The notes beneath the pieces are model-generated. The model had not been told where the DNA came from. It searched no databases and saw only the letters and a program-made list of their open reading frames with translations. Shown in pieces: positions 25,324 to 33,472 of a stretch of DNA of 43,083 nt. Where the stretch lies: assembly GCA_904419145.1 (NCBI GenBank), contig CAJFQQ010000018.1, forward strand, positions 1 through 43,083. The letters run 5' to 3'. The position numbers and the translations under genes were made by a program. Numbering within the stretch: the stretch's first letter is position 1; each line of letters begins with the position of its first letter. The stretch is from an uncultured Oscillospiraceae bacterium (lineage in GTDB: Bacteria; Bacillota; Clostridia; Oscillospirales; Oscillospiraceae).

Positions 25324-26106
25324 ATGGAGCCCTTGTTGACCTATCAATCCGTGGAGGTCAGTTTCAACGGCCTTGCAGTGACCCACGATGTGAGTTTTGC
25401 GCTCCACTCGGGCGAGATCCTGGGAATTGTAGGGGAGTCGGGCAGCGGGAAGAGCACGCTGCTGAAAGCCGCCATGGGCCTGCTGGGCAGAAGCGGGCTG
25501 GTGACGCGTGGGGACATCTGGTTTCAGGGCAAGGACCTGCCGGATTTGCCTGAGCGGGAGCTGCGAAAGATCCGCGGGGCGGAGATCGGTATGATCTTCC
25601 AGGATGCCGGAGCATCCTTATGTCCCATCCGCACCATCGGTGACCAGATCTACGAGAGCATGTCGGCGCATATGGAGATCACCAGGGCGCAGGCAAAAGA
25701 AAAAGCGCTGGCCCTGTTCGAAAAGCTCCAGTTCAGGAACGGTCCGCGCATCTGGGACAGTTATCCGTTTGAATTGTCCGGAGGCATGAACCAGCGGGCT
25801 GGTATTGCGATTGCCATGTTGATGGAGCCGCCGGTGTTGCTGGCCGACGAACCCACCAGCGCCCTGGATGTTGCGGTGCAAAAGCAGGTCGTGGAAGAGA
25901 TGCTGCGCCTGCGCGAATTGTTCGGAACGGCCATCATCGTGGTGACCCATGATATCGGGGTGGTGTCCGCTATGGCGGATACCGTGCTGGTGCTGAAAAA
26001 CGGGCGGGTTGTGGAATACGGCCCGTCAGAGGAGGTTTTGCGCAGGCCGCAGGATCCCTATACCCGGCAGCTGCTGGCAGCGGTGCCGAAACTGCGGAGG
26101 GCATAA
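25324..26106 (+). CDS. NikD/DppD-type ABC transporter ATP-binding protein
   Basis: The 260-residue ATPase has Walker A GESGSGKST (37-45), signature LSGGMNQRAGIAIAM, Walker B LLADEPTSALDV and H-loop VTHD. It ends soon after the core and lacks the roughly 70-residue C-terminal extension of OppD/DppD. That short form is usual in NikD and CntD proteins and supports a metal-type transporter. An aaggagg-like site lies before the ATG. The next ATPase gene begins three bases after its stop. Confidence 0.92.
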   Translation: MEPLLTYQSVEVSFNGLAVTHDVSFALHSGEILGIVGESGSGKSTLLKAAMGLLGRSGLVTRGDIWFQGKDLPDLPERELRKIRGAEIGMIFQDAGASLCPIRTIGDQIYESMSAHMEITRAQAKEKALALFEKLQFRNGPRIWDSYPFELSGGMNQRAGIAIAMLMEPPVLLADEPTSALDVAVQKQVVEEMLRLRELFGTAIIVVTHDIGVVSAMADTVLVLKNGRVVEYGPSEEVLRRPQDPYTRQLLAAVPKLRRA

Positions 26107-26109
26107 GAA

Positions 26110-26868
26110 ATGGACGTATTTTTAGACGTACAGGATGTAACCAAAACCTTTATTGCCGGGGGAAACGCCGGATACACCGCGGTGGACCATGTAAGTTTTC
26201 AGATGGGCGCAGGAGAAACCCTGGGGCTGGTGGGCGAGTCGGGCTGCGGAAAAAGCACCCTCGCGAAACTGATTACCCGGCTGATAGAACCGACCGCAGG
26301 AACGATCTCTCTTTGCGGAGAGGACATTACAAAACGCAGGGGCAAGCCACTGCGGGATGCCTACCGGCAGGTACAGATGGTGTTCCAATCCCCTATGGGC
26401 TCCTTCGATCCACGGAAAACCATCGGTTACGGCGTCGGTGAGGGCTTGATGAACCAGGGGATGCCCAAAGCGGAACGGACGCAGCGCGTTGCTGCGTTGC
26501 TGGAACAATGCGGCCTGCCCCCCAAGTTTGCCGGGCGCTACCCCCATGAGATCAGCGGCGGCCAGTGCCAGCGGGCGGCCATTGCCCGGGCCCTGGCGAT
26601 CCAGCCGAAACTCCTGATCTGCGATGAGGCGACCAGTGCCCTGGATGTAACGGTACAGCAGCAAATTATGGAGTTGCTGGAGAATCTGAAACGGGAGCAG
26701 CACCTGTCTTTTCTGTTCATCTGCCACAACCTTGCGCTGGTACAGTCCTTCTGTGACCGGGTGCTGGTGATGCACGAGGGAAAGATTGTAGAGGAGGGAA
26801 CACCGGATGCCGTCATCCTCTCCCCCCAATCCGACTATACAAAAATGCTTGTTGCCGCCGCACTCTAA
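26110..26868 (+). CDS. NikE/DppF-type ABC transporter ATP-binding protein
   Basis: The 252-residue ATPase has Walker A GESGCGKST, signature ISGGQCQRAAIARAL, Walker B LLICDEATSALDV and the H-loop ICHN. It is again short, as in NikE/CntF. It is the last gene of the operon (two methyltransferases, two permeases, binding protein, two ATPases). No clear intrinsic terminator follows; a 1.1-kb gene-poor stretch does. Confidence 0.92.
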   Translation: MDVFLDVQDVTKTFIAGGNAGYTAVDHVSFQMGAGETLGLVGESGCGKSTLAKLITRLIEPTAGTISLCGEDITKRRGKPLRDAYRQVQMVFQSPMGSFDPRKTIGYGVGEGLMNQGMPKAERTQRVAALLEQCGLPPKFAGRYPHEISGGQCQRAAIARALAIQPKLLICDEATSALDVTVQQQIMELLENLKREQHLSFLFICHNLALVQSFCDRVLVMHEGKIVEEGTPDAVILSPQSDYTKMLVAAAL

Positions 26869-27933
26869 GGCTTGTCGGGCGGGAATGTCCCGTGTTGCAC
26901 AGGTGGAGCGTTTGCAAGTATGTGTCAGGACATACGGCCTGTATGGGGTGTAGTATGCCCTGACACCGATTTATTGATATTGCTTGACGAAATGACCCTT
27001 CCGGTAGTTCTCTGTTTTCTGAGGACTGCGAAAAAAACTATAAGGTGTAATATCGGATTGCGAGGCTGTGGCCGTCTAAAAGGATGGGGACAGGCTTTTC
27101 ATATCTACATGGAAGGGGGGACGTATCCATCCGTGCGGACGAACTATCCCTCAATGGGTCTGCGATCAGGGTATTCCTTGGCAGAGCAGAAAGATGTGGA
27201 AAATCTCCACCTATGCAGAGAAAGCCCCGTCTAATATACTGGAATTGTATTCAGGGCAGAGTAAGTGAGGCGAACAGCGCGAGATACAGGGCAGAATATG
27301 CTGCCGCTATTCCTTGATGTTGTAGAAAGGACAGTACATTTGCACTCTTGTAGGCGCAGAAGAAAAGAATATCTGCTGAGAAGAAAGACACGAGAAGTCG
27401 GACTGCATAGAGCGTGCGTCCCACCTCCCGTGTCTTTTTGCGTGAAGCCCTGTGGCGGTTGCCAGCCATAGAAAGGGCATGACTGTCGTTGCGAGGAGAC
27501 TTGCCGATCATAGAGGAAGAAAGAAGTTGTCGCTTAGACGACGCGGCATGAAAACCGTCCAGGGAGTTGGCAGCCGCCCTGCGCGCCATGGTGAGAGCAT
27601 GGCCCAGGCAGCCCAGAAAAATAGACGATGGGGGGAACAAGGTCATCCCCGCCCAGCGGGCGCAGTTGCTGGCAGGGACCTACGCGCCGAAACAGAGTCG
27701 GGAGCGTGTTCTGGCGCAGCTGCGGCAGTTGGACCCACTGCTGACCGACGACGGGGAGAGTGCATGAACCCCAGCGTACAGCCACAGGAAGGGCTCCAAC
27801 GCCAGAACCCCTTGGGACAGTAAAAAAGCCGTACAGTTTCATACAGCCAGAGAAGGAAAATTCGGCAGCATCAGGCAACACAAAACGGGATTTTGTACGC
27901 CAATCGTGGACAGATAAAACTCCTCAAAACAGG
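26869..27933. other. Gene-poor right part of the island
   Basis: No gene is supported. A long imperfect hairpin (27384-27403 pairing with 27418-27437, 17 of 20 positions, then a short T-run) may be a terminator. Two small frames near 27567-27767 and 27760-27834 overlap as ATGA, which hints at relics of a real coding pair, but neither is recognised. No integrase fragment was found by eye. Confidence 0.45.
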
Positions 27934-27971
27934 GAAAAACCCTTGCAGCACAAGGGCTACAAGGGTTTTTC
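27934..27971 (-). terminator. Terminator downstream of tRNA-Val
   Basis: A 12-bp perfect stem (27934-27945 and 27960-27971, 14-base loop) directly follows the CCA end of the tRNA on the minus strand and has T-runs. It belongs to the island side of the junction. Confidence 0.7.
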
Positions 27972-28018
27972 ATGGTGGACGCTAACGGACTTGAACCGCT
28001 GACCCCCTGCACGTCAAG
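27964..28018 (-). repeat. 55-bp direct repeat, right copy, inside tRNA-Val
   Basis: Identical to 15494-15548. Here the sequence is part of the complete tRNA gene, from the anticodon loop through the CCA end and 9 bases beyond. Confidence 0.9.
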
Positions 28019-28049
28019 CAGGTGCTCTAGCCAGCTGAGCTAAGCGTCC
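27973..28049 (-). tRNA. tRNA-Val (anticodon GAC)
   Basis: The minus strand gives a full cloverleaf of 77 bases: acceptor stem GGACGCT/AGCGTCC with encoded ACCA, D-arm with AGCTCAGCTGGCTAGAGC, anticodon stem CCTGC/GCAGG around loop TTGACGT (anticodon GAC) and T-arm with GTTCAAGTC. A near-perfect promoter precedes it and a terminator follows. Its 3' half is repeated 12.4 kb to the left. Confidence 0.95.
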
Positions 28050-28065
28050 AAAGCGGAACACGATT

Positions 28066-28094
28066 ATGATACCTCAGAAGAAGTCATTTGTCAA
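28066..28094 (-). promoter_or_regulatory. Promoter of tRNA-Val
   Basis: Minus strand TTGACA (28094-28089), 17 bases, TATCAT (28071-28066), ending 16 bases before the tRNA 5' end. Confidence 0.8.
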
Positions 28095-28188
28095 CACCTT
28101 TTCTGCGAAAACTTTTCCTATATTTAACATGCCGGATGGGGTGACTTGCAGGTGGTGATCTGGAGGAAAAGAAAATTTCCATGGTACA

Positions 28189-28217
28189 TTGCGCTTGTTT
28201 CTCCACTGTGGTACACT
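28189..28217 (+). promoter_or_regulatory. Possible promoter of the DUF1643 gene
   Basis: TTGCGC (28189-28194), 17 bases, TACACT (28212-28217). The ribosome site follows within 10 bases, so the 5' leader would be short. The call is by consensus only. Confidence 0.4.
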
Positions 28218-28239
28218 GAAGCCGATAGGAGGGATCCCC

Positions 28240-28854
28240 ATGCATATTCCCAGCGCAGATACCGCCGCCCTGACGATTCTGCCCTTTGACGAGGCCCTGA
28301 CGGCGGCGCTGGAGCCATCGGCTGAGTACGATGTGAACCAGTGGCTTTATGTGCCCAACACCTATGCCGATTACCGCTATCTTTTAGGTACGCGGGGGGA
28401 ACGGCCGCTGATCTGTGTAGGCATCAATCCCTCTACTGCGGCGCCGGACAGGCTGGACAACACCCTGAAGTCTGTGGAGCGGATCGCGCAGGGGAACGGC
28501 TTTGACAGCTTCCTCATGTTCAATGTCTACGCTCAGCGGGCTACCCGGCCTAAGGACATGGAGAAGACCTGCAACCCGTTTCTTCACCGGGAGAACATGC
28601 GGGCCTTTGATTATGTGCTGTCCCTCTCGCCGGAGCCTGCGGTTTGGGCAGCCTGGGGGGCCATCATCCGGCAGCGGGGCTATCTGACGGACTGCTTGCG
28701 GGACATGGCGGACATCGCAGCGGACCATGCTGCGCACTGGTATACGGCGGGTGCGCGCAGCAAACAGGGAGGGCACCCCCACCACCCGCTGTACCTGCGA
28801 AAGGACAGCCGGCTGGAGCCCTTTGATATCGCGGCGTATTGCGCTGCCCTTTGA
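28240..28854 (+). CDS. DUF1643 family protein
   Basis: The start at the ATG after ataggaggg gives 204 residues. The sequence has the DUF1643 marks: an early RYLLGTRGERPLICVGINPSTA, a central FDSFLMFNVYAQRAT and VWAAWGAIIRQRG, ending with GHPHHPLYLRKDSRLEPFD. The family has no proven function and is soluble. It is the first plus-strand gene outside the island. Confidence 0.85.
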   Translation: MHIPSADTAALTILPFDEALTAALEPSAEYDVNQWLYVPNTYADYRYLLGTRGERPLICVGINPSTAAPDRLDNTLKSVERIAQGNGFDSFLMFNVYAQRATRPKDMEKTCNPFLHRENMRAFDYVLSLSPEPAVWAAWGAIIRQRGYLTDCLRDMADIAADHAAHWYTAGARSKQGGHPHHPLYLRKDSRLEPFDIAAYCAAL

Positions 28855-28941
28855 TAAGTGATTCACGGCGATTTTACTTTCCAATTTTGACAAATTGTGT
28901 TACACTGAAAGCAGCAATTCCTGCTTAGGAGGCCGATCACA

Positions 28942-29565
28942 GTGGAGCTGCCACAATCGCCTTTCCTCCAGATGCTCCGGGAGATTCGTGGGGAAGGGGA
29001 TACCATCCGTTCCTGCGGGTTCTCTGGAGAAGCTCTGGAGAATTTGGATTTGGAGAGCATGGATTTTGAAAATGTGATATGGGAGGGCTGCCGTTTTGAT
29101 CAATGCGGCTTTGCCCATTCCGGGTTCTACCAAACAAAGTTTGTTAACTGCCTCTTTATTGGCTGCCATTTTCGAAATAGCTATTGGAGGGATAGCTCTT
29201 TGACAGAGTGCAAGGCGGATGGATGCGACTTTTTAGAGAGCAAGCTGAAAAAGTGCGCTCTTACTGGTACCTCGCTCCGATATGCCAATTTCAGCCGCTC
29301 TGTTTGGGATGGGACATCGCTGCGGCACTGCGACCTGCGGGAGACGGCCCTCAGCGAGATGCGGCTTTCCAAGGTGACGCTGGAGCGGGTGGAGCTGGGC
29401 GGGGCGGAACTGTTTCGTACCTCCCTGGCGGGGGTGGACCTCACCACCTGCGGCATCAGCGCACTGGTGGTGTCGGAGGGCTGCGGAGAGCTCCGGGGCG
29501 CGAAAATTGGTGCGGAGCAGGCCGTGGAGGTCGCCCATCTGCTGGGAATGGATGTAGTATTTTAA
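28942..29565 (+). CDS. Pentapeptide-repeat protein
   Basis: The start is a GTG 9 bases after ttaggagg, giving 207 residues. Residues 20-170 are built of five-residue repeats with Leu/Phe at the centre (FSGEALENLDLESMDFENV; later SLRYANF, LRHCDLRETALSEMRL), which fold into a right-handed beta-helix. Some relatives (Qnr, McbG) protect DNA gyrase, but most are uncharacterised and nothing here points to gyrase. An extended -10 (TGTTACACT) lies just upstream. Confidence 0.9.
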   Translation: MELPQSPFLQMLREIRGEGDTIRSCGFSGEALENLDLESMDFENVIWEGCRFDQCGFAHSGFYQTKFVNCLFIGCHFRNSYWRDSSLTECKADGCDFLESKLKKCALTGTSLRYANFSRSVWDGTSLRHCDLRETALSEMRLSKVTLERVELGGAELFRTSLAGVDLTTCGISALVVSEGCGELRGAKIGAEQAVEVAHLLGMDVVF

Positions 29566-29581
29566 CGCGGGAGGCCCGCGT
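29565..29581. other. Short GC-rich hairpin before ppaC
   Basis: A perfect 7-bp inverted repeat (acgcggg/cccgcgt, 3-base loop) overlaps the last base of the pentapeptide gene's stop codon. It has no T-tract, so a terminator role is doubtful. Confidence 0.3.
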
Positions 29582-29609
29582 ATCATATTGTGACAGGAGG
29601 AACGCCTCT

Positions 29610-31226
29610 TTGGATAAGATCTATGTAACAGGACATCGAAACCCGGATACGGATTCTATTGTCTCTGCCATGGCATATGCCGCCCTGCGCAACGCTGTGG
29701 GAGACCGGGAGTATGTGGCTGCCCGGCTGGGGCAGCTCAGCGACGAAACCAAGGCGATTTTGGAGCGGTTCGGCTTTGAGGCGCCCATCTTTGTAAAAAA
29801 TATGCGTACCCAGGTCCAGGACTTGGACTTTGACACGCCGCCCATTCTCAATCAGGCGGTGACAGTGGACCGGGCTTGGTCGGCCATGGAGGACGACCGG
29901 CATGTGTCGGCCATCCCCATTACCAATGATGATGGGAAGCTGGTGGGCATGCTGACCCCCGGCGATGTGGCGGAGTACAATATGCGCAACATTACTGACC
30001 CCACCATCCAGGATATCCCGCTGTTCAATCTGCTCAGTGTCCTGGAGGGAAAGCTTCTTAATGAGCCGGGGCATGCGGTCAATGTGCTTTCCGGGCGGGT
30101 CGTGATCGCCTTGCCCGGCGGGCTGGATGAATACCCCTTCCGGGAGAAGGAGACCATCCTCATCTGCGGCCGGCAGCCGGAGGTGATCCGGGCTGCCCTG
30201 GAGATGGGAGTCAGCTGCATCATTTTGTGCCAGGCGGAACTGCCGGCGGATCTGCGGGACAAGGGAGGAGATACCTGCATTATTGCGACTCCTTATGACC
30301 CTTACCGTACTATGCGCATGGTATTTCAGGCGATACCCGCCGGCTGTGTGTGCCGCCGGGATGACATCCAGTATTTCCACCTGGACGACTATATCGACGA
30401 TGTGCGGGAGGTCGTCCTCCAGAGCCGCTACCGCAGCTATCCCATCCTGGACCAGGAGGACAAGGTGGTGGGGACTCTGTCCCGGTTCCACCTGATCCGT
30501 CCCCGGCGCAAGCGGGTGGTGCTGGTGGACCACAACGAGGTGGCCCAGTCCGTCCCCGGCCTGGATCAGACGGACATTTTGGAGATCATCGACCACCACC
30601 GCCTGGCGGATATCCAGACCAACAACCCTATCTGGTTCCGCAATGAGCCGGTGGGCAGCACCACCACTATCGTGGCTGGGATGTTCCAGGAGCGGGGGAT
30701 CATGCCCTCCAAGAAGATGGCGGGGCTCATGGCCTCGGCGATCGTGTCCGACACAGTGATGTTCAAATCTCCCACCTGCACCAAGAAGGATCGGAATACC
30801 GCCGAGCGGATGGCGTGCCTGGCAGGGGTTTCTCTGGATCAGCTGGGACGGGATATCTTTGCCGCCTCCGCACCGGAGGACAAGCCGGTAAGCGAGCTGC
30901 TGTTCGGGGACTTCAAGGAGTTCCACATTGCCGGGCATGATTTCGGCATCGGGCAGATCACCTGCGTGGACTCTGACCGGCAGCTCCAGCGCAAGGAGGA
31001 GTTTCTCAAGCTCATGGAGCAGACCAAGGAGGAGCGCAGCTACAGCCTGGTGATGCTGATGCTCACCGATGTGCTGCTGGAGGGGACCAAGATCCTCTAT
31101 ATCGGGGACGAGGACCTGGTGGAGCAGGCGTTCAATGTGAAGCTCAAGGACCACGAGGCGTTCCTGCCCAAGGTGATGAGCCGGAAGAAACAGGTAGTGC
31201 CCATGCTGTCGGCCCTGTGGGGCTGA
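29610..31226 (+). CDS. ppaC: Manganese-dependent inorganic pyrophosphatase (family II) with CBS-DRTGG regulatory insert
   Basis: The start is a TTG 9 bases after aggagg, giving 538 residues. The DHH-type catalytic domain begins with GHRNPDTDS; His9, Asp13 and Asp15 are the usual metal ligands. A regulatory insert (about residues 65-300) holds two CBS parts around a DRTGG domain, as in clostridial CBS-PPases that respond to AMP/ATP and diadenosine phosphates. The DHH domain resumes with VDHNEVAQS, IIDHHR and VSDTVMFKSPT, then the DHHA2 domain. It splits pyrophosphate to drive biosynthesis in the cytoplasm. Confidence 0.95.
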   Translation: MDKIYVTGHRNPDTDSIVSAMAYAALRNAVGDREYVAARLGQLSDETKAILERFGFEAPIFVKNMRTQVQDLDFDTPPILNQAVTVDRAWSAMEDDRHVSAIPITNDDGKLVGMLTPGDVAEYNMRNITDPTIQDIPLFNLLSVLEGKLLNEPGHAVNVLSGRVVIALPGGLDEYPFREKETILICGRQPEVIRAALEMGVSCIILCQAELPADLRDKGGDTCIIATPYDPYRTMRMVFQAIPAGCVCRRDDIQYFHLDDYIDDVREVVLQSRYRSYPILDQEDKVVGTLSRFHLIRPRRKRVVLVDHNEVAQSVPGLDQTDILEIIDHHRLADIQTNNPIWFRNEPVGSTTTIVAGMFQERGIMPSKKMAGLMASAIVSDTVMFKSPTCTKKDRNTAERMACLAGVSLDQLGRDIFAASAPEDKPVSELLFGDFKEFHIAGHDFGIGQITCVDSDRQLQRKEEFLKLMEQTKEERSYSLVMLMLTDVLLEGTKILYIGDEDLVEQAFNVKLKDHEAFLPKVMSRKKQVVPMLSALWG

Positions 31227-31338
31227 TGCCGGGGACCGGAGGCAGAGGCCGTCCGCTGTGGAAGATCGGTACCTTTGTGGTTATATTTTATCAGAACAGC
31301 CGCTGCATGCGGCGTGGATGATGTAAGGAGGCTGTGCC

Positions 31339-32055
31339 ATGTCTACCCCTCATAATACTGCCCAGCCGGGCGATTTTGCCAGGACGGTCCTGATGCCCGG
31401 GGACCCGCTGCGCGCCAAATTCATTGCGGAGACCTTCCTCCAGGACGCGAAGCTGGTGAACAACGTCCGGAGCATCCAGGGATACACCGGCACCTACAAG
31501 GGGGTGCGGGTGTCCGTGATGGCCTCGGGCATGGGCTGCCCCTCCATGGCCATTTACAGTACCGAGCTCTACCGGGACTACGGCGCGGAGAACATCCTCC
31601 GCATCGGCAGCGCCGGGGCTATCAGTGAAAAGCTGAAGCTGCGGGATGTGGTGGCGGCCCAGGGGGCCTGCACCAACTCCGCCTTTTTTAGCCAGTACCA
31701 GCTGCCCGGCACCTTCGCGCCCATTGCGGACTTCACCCTGCTGGAGACGGCAGTGGCCGTGGCCCGGGAGCGGGGCGTGGAGATGCCGGTGGGTAATCTG
31801 GTGTCCACGGATAATTTCTATGATGTGGGAAGCCGCACCCTGGAGTGGGGAAAAATGGGTGTGCTGGCGGTGGAGATGGAGGCCGCGGCGTTGTACTGTG
31901 TGGCCGCGAGCCTCGGCAAGCGGGCCCTGGCCCTCTGCTCCATCAGCGACCATCTGCTCACCGGGGAGGATCTGCCGCCGGCAGAGCGGGAGACCACCTT
32001 TACCACCATGATGGAGATCGCGCTGGAGACAGCGGTGCGCATGGAGGACCGCTGA
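31339..32055 (+). CDS. deoD: Purine nucleoside phosphorylase, DeoD type
   Basis: The 238-residue protein matches hexameric DeoD enzymes in length. Motifs: MPGDPLRAKFIAE (phosphate and ribose binding), GMGCPSMAIYSTEL, RIGSAGAI, the ribose-binding VEMEAAALY, and SDHLLTGE containing the catalytic Asp. It cleaves purine (deoxy)ribonucleosides with phosphate in nucleoside salvage. An aggagg site lies before the ATG. The next small gene follows within 22 bases and may be cotranscribed. Confidence 0.95.
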   Translation: MSTPHNTAQPGDFARTVLMPGDPLRAKFIAETFLQDAKLVNNVRSIQGYTGTYKGVRVSVMASGMGCPSMAIYSTELYRDYGAENILRIGSAGAISEKLKLRDVVAAQGACTNSAFFSQYQLPGTFAPIADFTLLETAVAVARERGVEMPVGNLVSTDNFYDVGSRTLEWGKMGVLAVEMEAAALYCVAASLGKRALALCSISDHLLTGEDLPPAERETTFTTMMEIALETAVRMEDR

Positions 32056-32077
32056 GAGCGATCAGGGGGTGCCGGAC

Positions 32078-32389
32078 ATGACAGAGCGGATCGTTGAGAC
32101 CCTGCTGGGGCTGTTTTTGATCTATCTGGGCTACCGCGTGGGGTGGAAGGGCGAACTTTGGACCATCCACCGCTATCACACCGCCTATGTGGCTGAGCAG
32201 GACCGGATGAAGTTCTGCCGGGGCTGCGGAATCGGAGAGATGGTGGCCGGCGTCGGCTGCGTCCTGATGCCCTGGGTCAATCTGCTCACCCGGTCCGAGG
32301 CGGGCTACTGGATCGGTGCGGCCGCCATTGGGATCGGATTCCTGGGGATCGTACTGACCATCCTCCGGTACAACGGCCGTCTGTTTTAG
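32078..32389 (+). CDS. Small membrane protein of unknown function
   Basis: The ATG behind atcaggggg gives 103 residues; an in-frame GTG three codons earlier is a weaker start. There are probably three hydrophobic segments (about 7-22, 50-65 and 75-95) and a short Cys pair CRGCG between the first two. No family is recognised with confidence; the layout resembles DUF3784-like small membrane proteins. It follows deoD closely and ends at a strong terminator. Confidence 0.7.
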   Translation: MTERIVETLLGLFLIYLGYRVGWKGELWTIHRYHTAYVAEQDRMKFCRGCGIGEMVAGVGCVLMPWVNLLTRSEAGYWIGAAAIGIGFLGIVLTILRYNGRLF

Positions 32390-32400
32390 GGGAATATGGG

Positions 32401-32438
32401 ACAGGGGATTCACCGATAGGTGAATCCCCTGTTTTATT
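32401..32438 (+). terminator. Intrinsic terminator between convergent genes
   Basis: A 14-bp perfect stem (32401-32414 and 32419-32432) with loop gata is followed by TTTATTT on the plus strand. It ends the ppaC-side genes and lies 5 bases from the end of the convergent gene. Confidence 0.88.
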
Positions 32439-32443
32439 TGCGT

Positions 32444-33349
32444 TTACGGATACAGCCAGAGGGACACTGCCCCGGCCAGCAGCACCGACAGCAGGGCCTG
32501 GAGCGCTTTGCCCAGCCAGTGGCGGCGGAGGGACAGCCCTGTGCCCGAGAGCACCGCCATGGTCTGGCAGTGGACAGAGAGGCCGCCCCATCCGACGATG
32601 CCGGCGGCGGTGAGGAAGCCCAGCCTGCCGGGGGAGAGGGTGGCCGTCCCGGTGACCATCTCAAAGAACCCCAGAACACCGGCGGGGAGGGTCCCCGGCA
32701 GCAGGGCTGCGATGACCCGGAACAACACCACAAAGCCGCAGATGTTCAGCGTGGAGGCGAGGGCCCCCGTGACAGCGCTGGGAAAGGCCTCGGCAAGGGA
32801 GGCGTCATTGGCAGGACGCTGCAGACTTCCGGCAGCAGCGCGGCGGCGGGGCCCGGTCCTCCTGCAGAGGATGAGGCCGGTGAGAAGGGCGGCGGCCACA
32901 TGGATCAGCAGGAGGTACACCCCAGCCTGACTGCTGTCCAGTACGCTGGCCCCCACATAGGAGAGCAGGAAGGCGGGGCCGCAGTTGTTGACAAAGGACA
33001 GGGCACGCTCCGCCTCATCCCGGTTGATCTGCCCGGCGGCGTACAGGTCCGCCACGGTTTTTGCCCCGGTGGGATAGCCTCCCACCAGCCCCGCCAGCAG
33101 CGGGGCGGCACAGACGCCGCTGAGATGGAACAGGGGGCCCATAAAGGGGGCAAAGAGCGGCTGGAGCCGCCGGGCAAACCCCAGCTGCAGCAGCAGGGAG
33201 ACCACCACGAAGAAGGGAAACAGGGAGGGGATAATGGCGCGAAAGCACAGCGCCAGCCCATCCTGTACCGCGGCACCGGCAAGATCGGAAAAGCGGAGCA
33301 GAGCCCAGGCAAAGACCAGAATCGGCAGAAAAAGCAGCGTTTTTTTCAT
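32444..33349 (-). CDS. YlbJ-like sporulation / nucleoside-recognition membrane protein
   Basis: The 301-residue protein has about eight membrane spans and the Gate-domain marks of YlbJ-type proteins: FRAIIPSLFPFFVVVSLL, GGYPTGAKTVADLYAAGQI and FVNNCGPAFLLSYVG. YlbJ is a sporulation protein in Bacillus subtilis that affects spore cortex or germination. The protein is somewhat shorter than YlbJ (about 400), so a related family member is possible. Confidence 0.8.
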   Translation of the reverse strand: MKKTLLFLPILVFAWALLRFSDLAGAAVQDGLALCFRAIIPSLFPFFVVVSLLLQLGFARRLQPLFAPFMGPLFHLSGVCAAPLLAGLVGGYPTGAKTVADLYAAGQINRDEAERALSFVNNCGPAFLLSYVGASVLDSSQAGVYLLLIHVAAALLTGLILCRRTGPRRRAAAGSLQRPANDASLAEAFPSAVTGALASTLNICGFVVLFRVIAALLPGTLPAGVLGFFEMVTGTATLSPGRLGFLTAAGIVGWGGLSVHCQTMAVLSGTGLSLRRHWLGKALQALLSVLLAGAVSLWLYP

Positions 33350-33401
33350 TCAATCACCACTACACCATATGCGGGGACGGCGGGGGACATGCCGCGAGAT
33401 A

Positions 33402-33440
33402 CAAAAAAGAGGAGGCGTCAGCGCGCTGACACCTCCTCTT
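33402..33440 (-). terminator. Intrinsic terminator of the hydrogenase gene
   Basis: A 17-bp stem with one mismatch spans aagaggaggcgtcagcg and cgctgacacctcctctt and is followed on the minus strand by TTTTTTGT. It lies 33 bases after the hydrogenase stop codon. Confidence 0.85.
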
Positions 33441-33472
33441 GATCTTTTTGATTTTTGTAGATGGGCAGAGGA

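Larger units (their letters stand above)
15549..27963. mobile_element. Candidate 12.4-kb genomic island inserted at tRNA-Val
   Basis: The segment lies between two identical 55-bp copies of the tRNA-Val 3' half. The intact tRNA is at the right end and the fragment at the left, as expected for insertion at the tRNA 3' end. Each end has its own terminator beside the tRNA sequence. Cargo: FecBCD-type importer, FmdE-family protein, two methyltransferases and a Nik-like importer. No integrase or excisionase was recognised, so the island may be immobilised or moved in trans. The two outer stretches (15549-15763 and 26869-27933) hold no clear genes. Confidence 0.65.

Noticed and set aside
29583-31154. 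523-codon minus-strand frame opposite ppaC, and similar frames opposite the hydrogenase and the NikA-like gene
   Set aside because: Same reason: mirror frames of real genes without start signals or domains.
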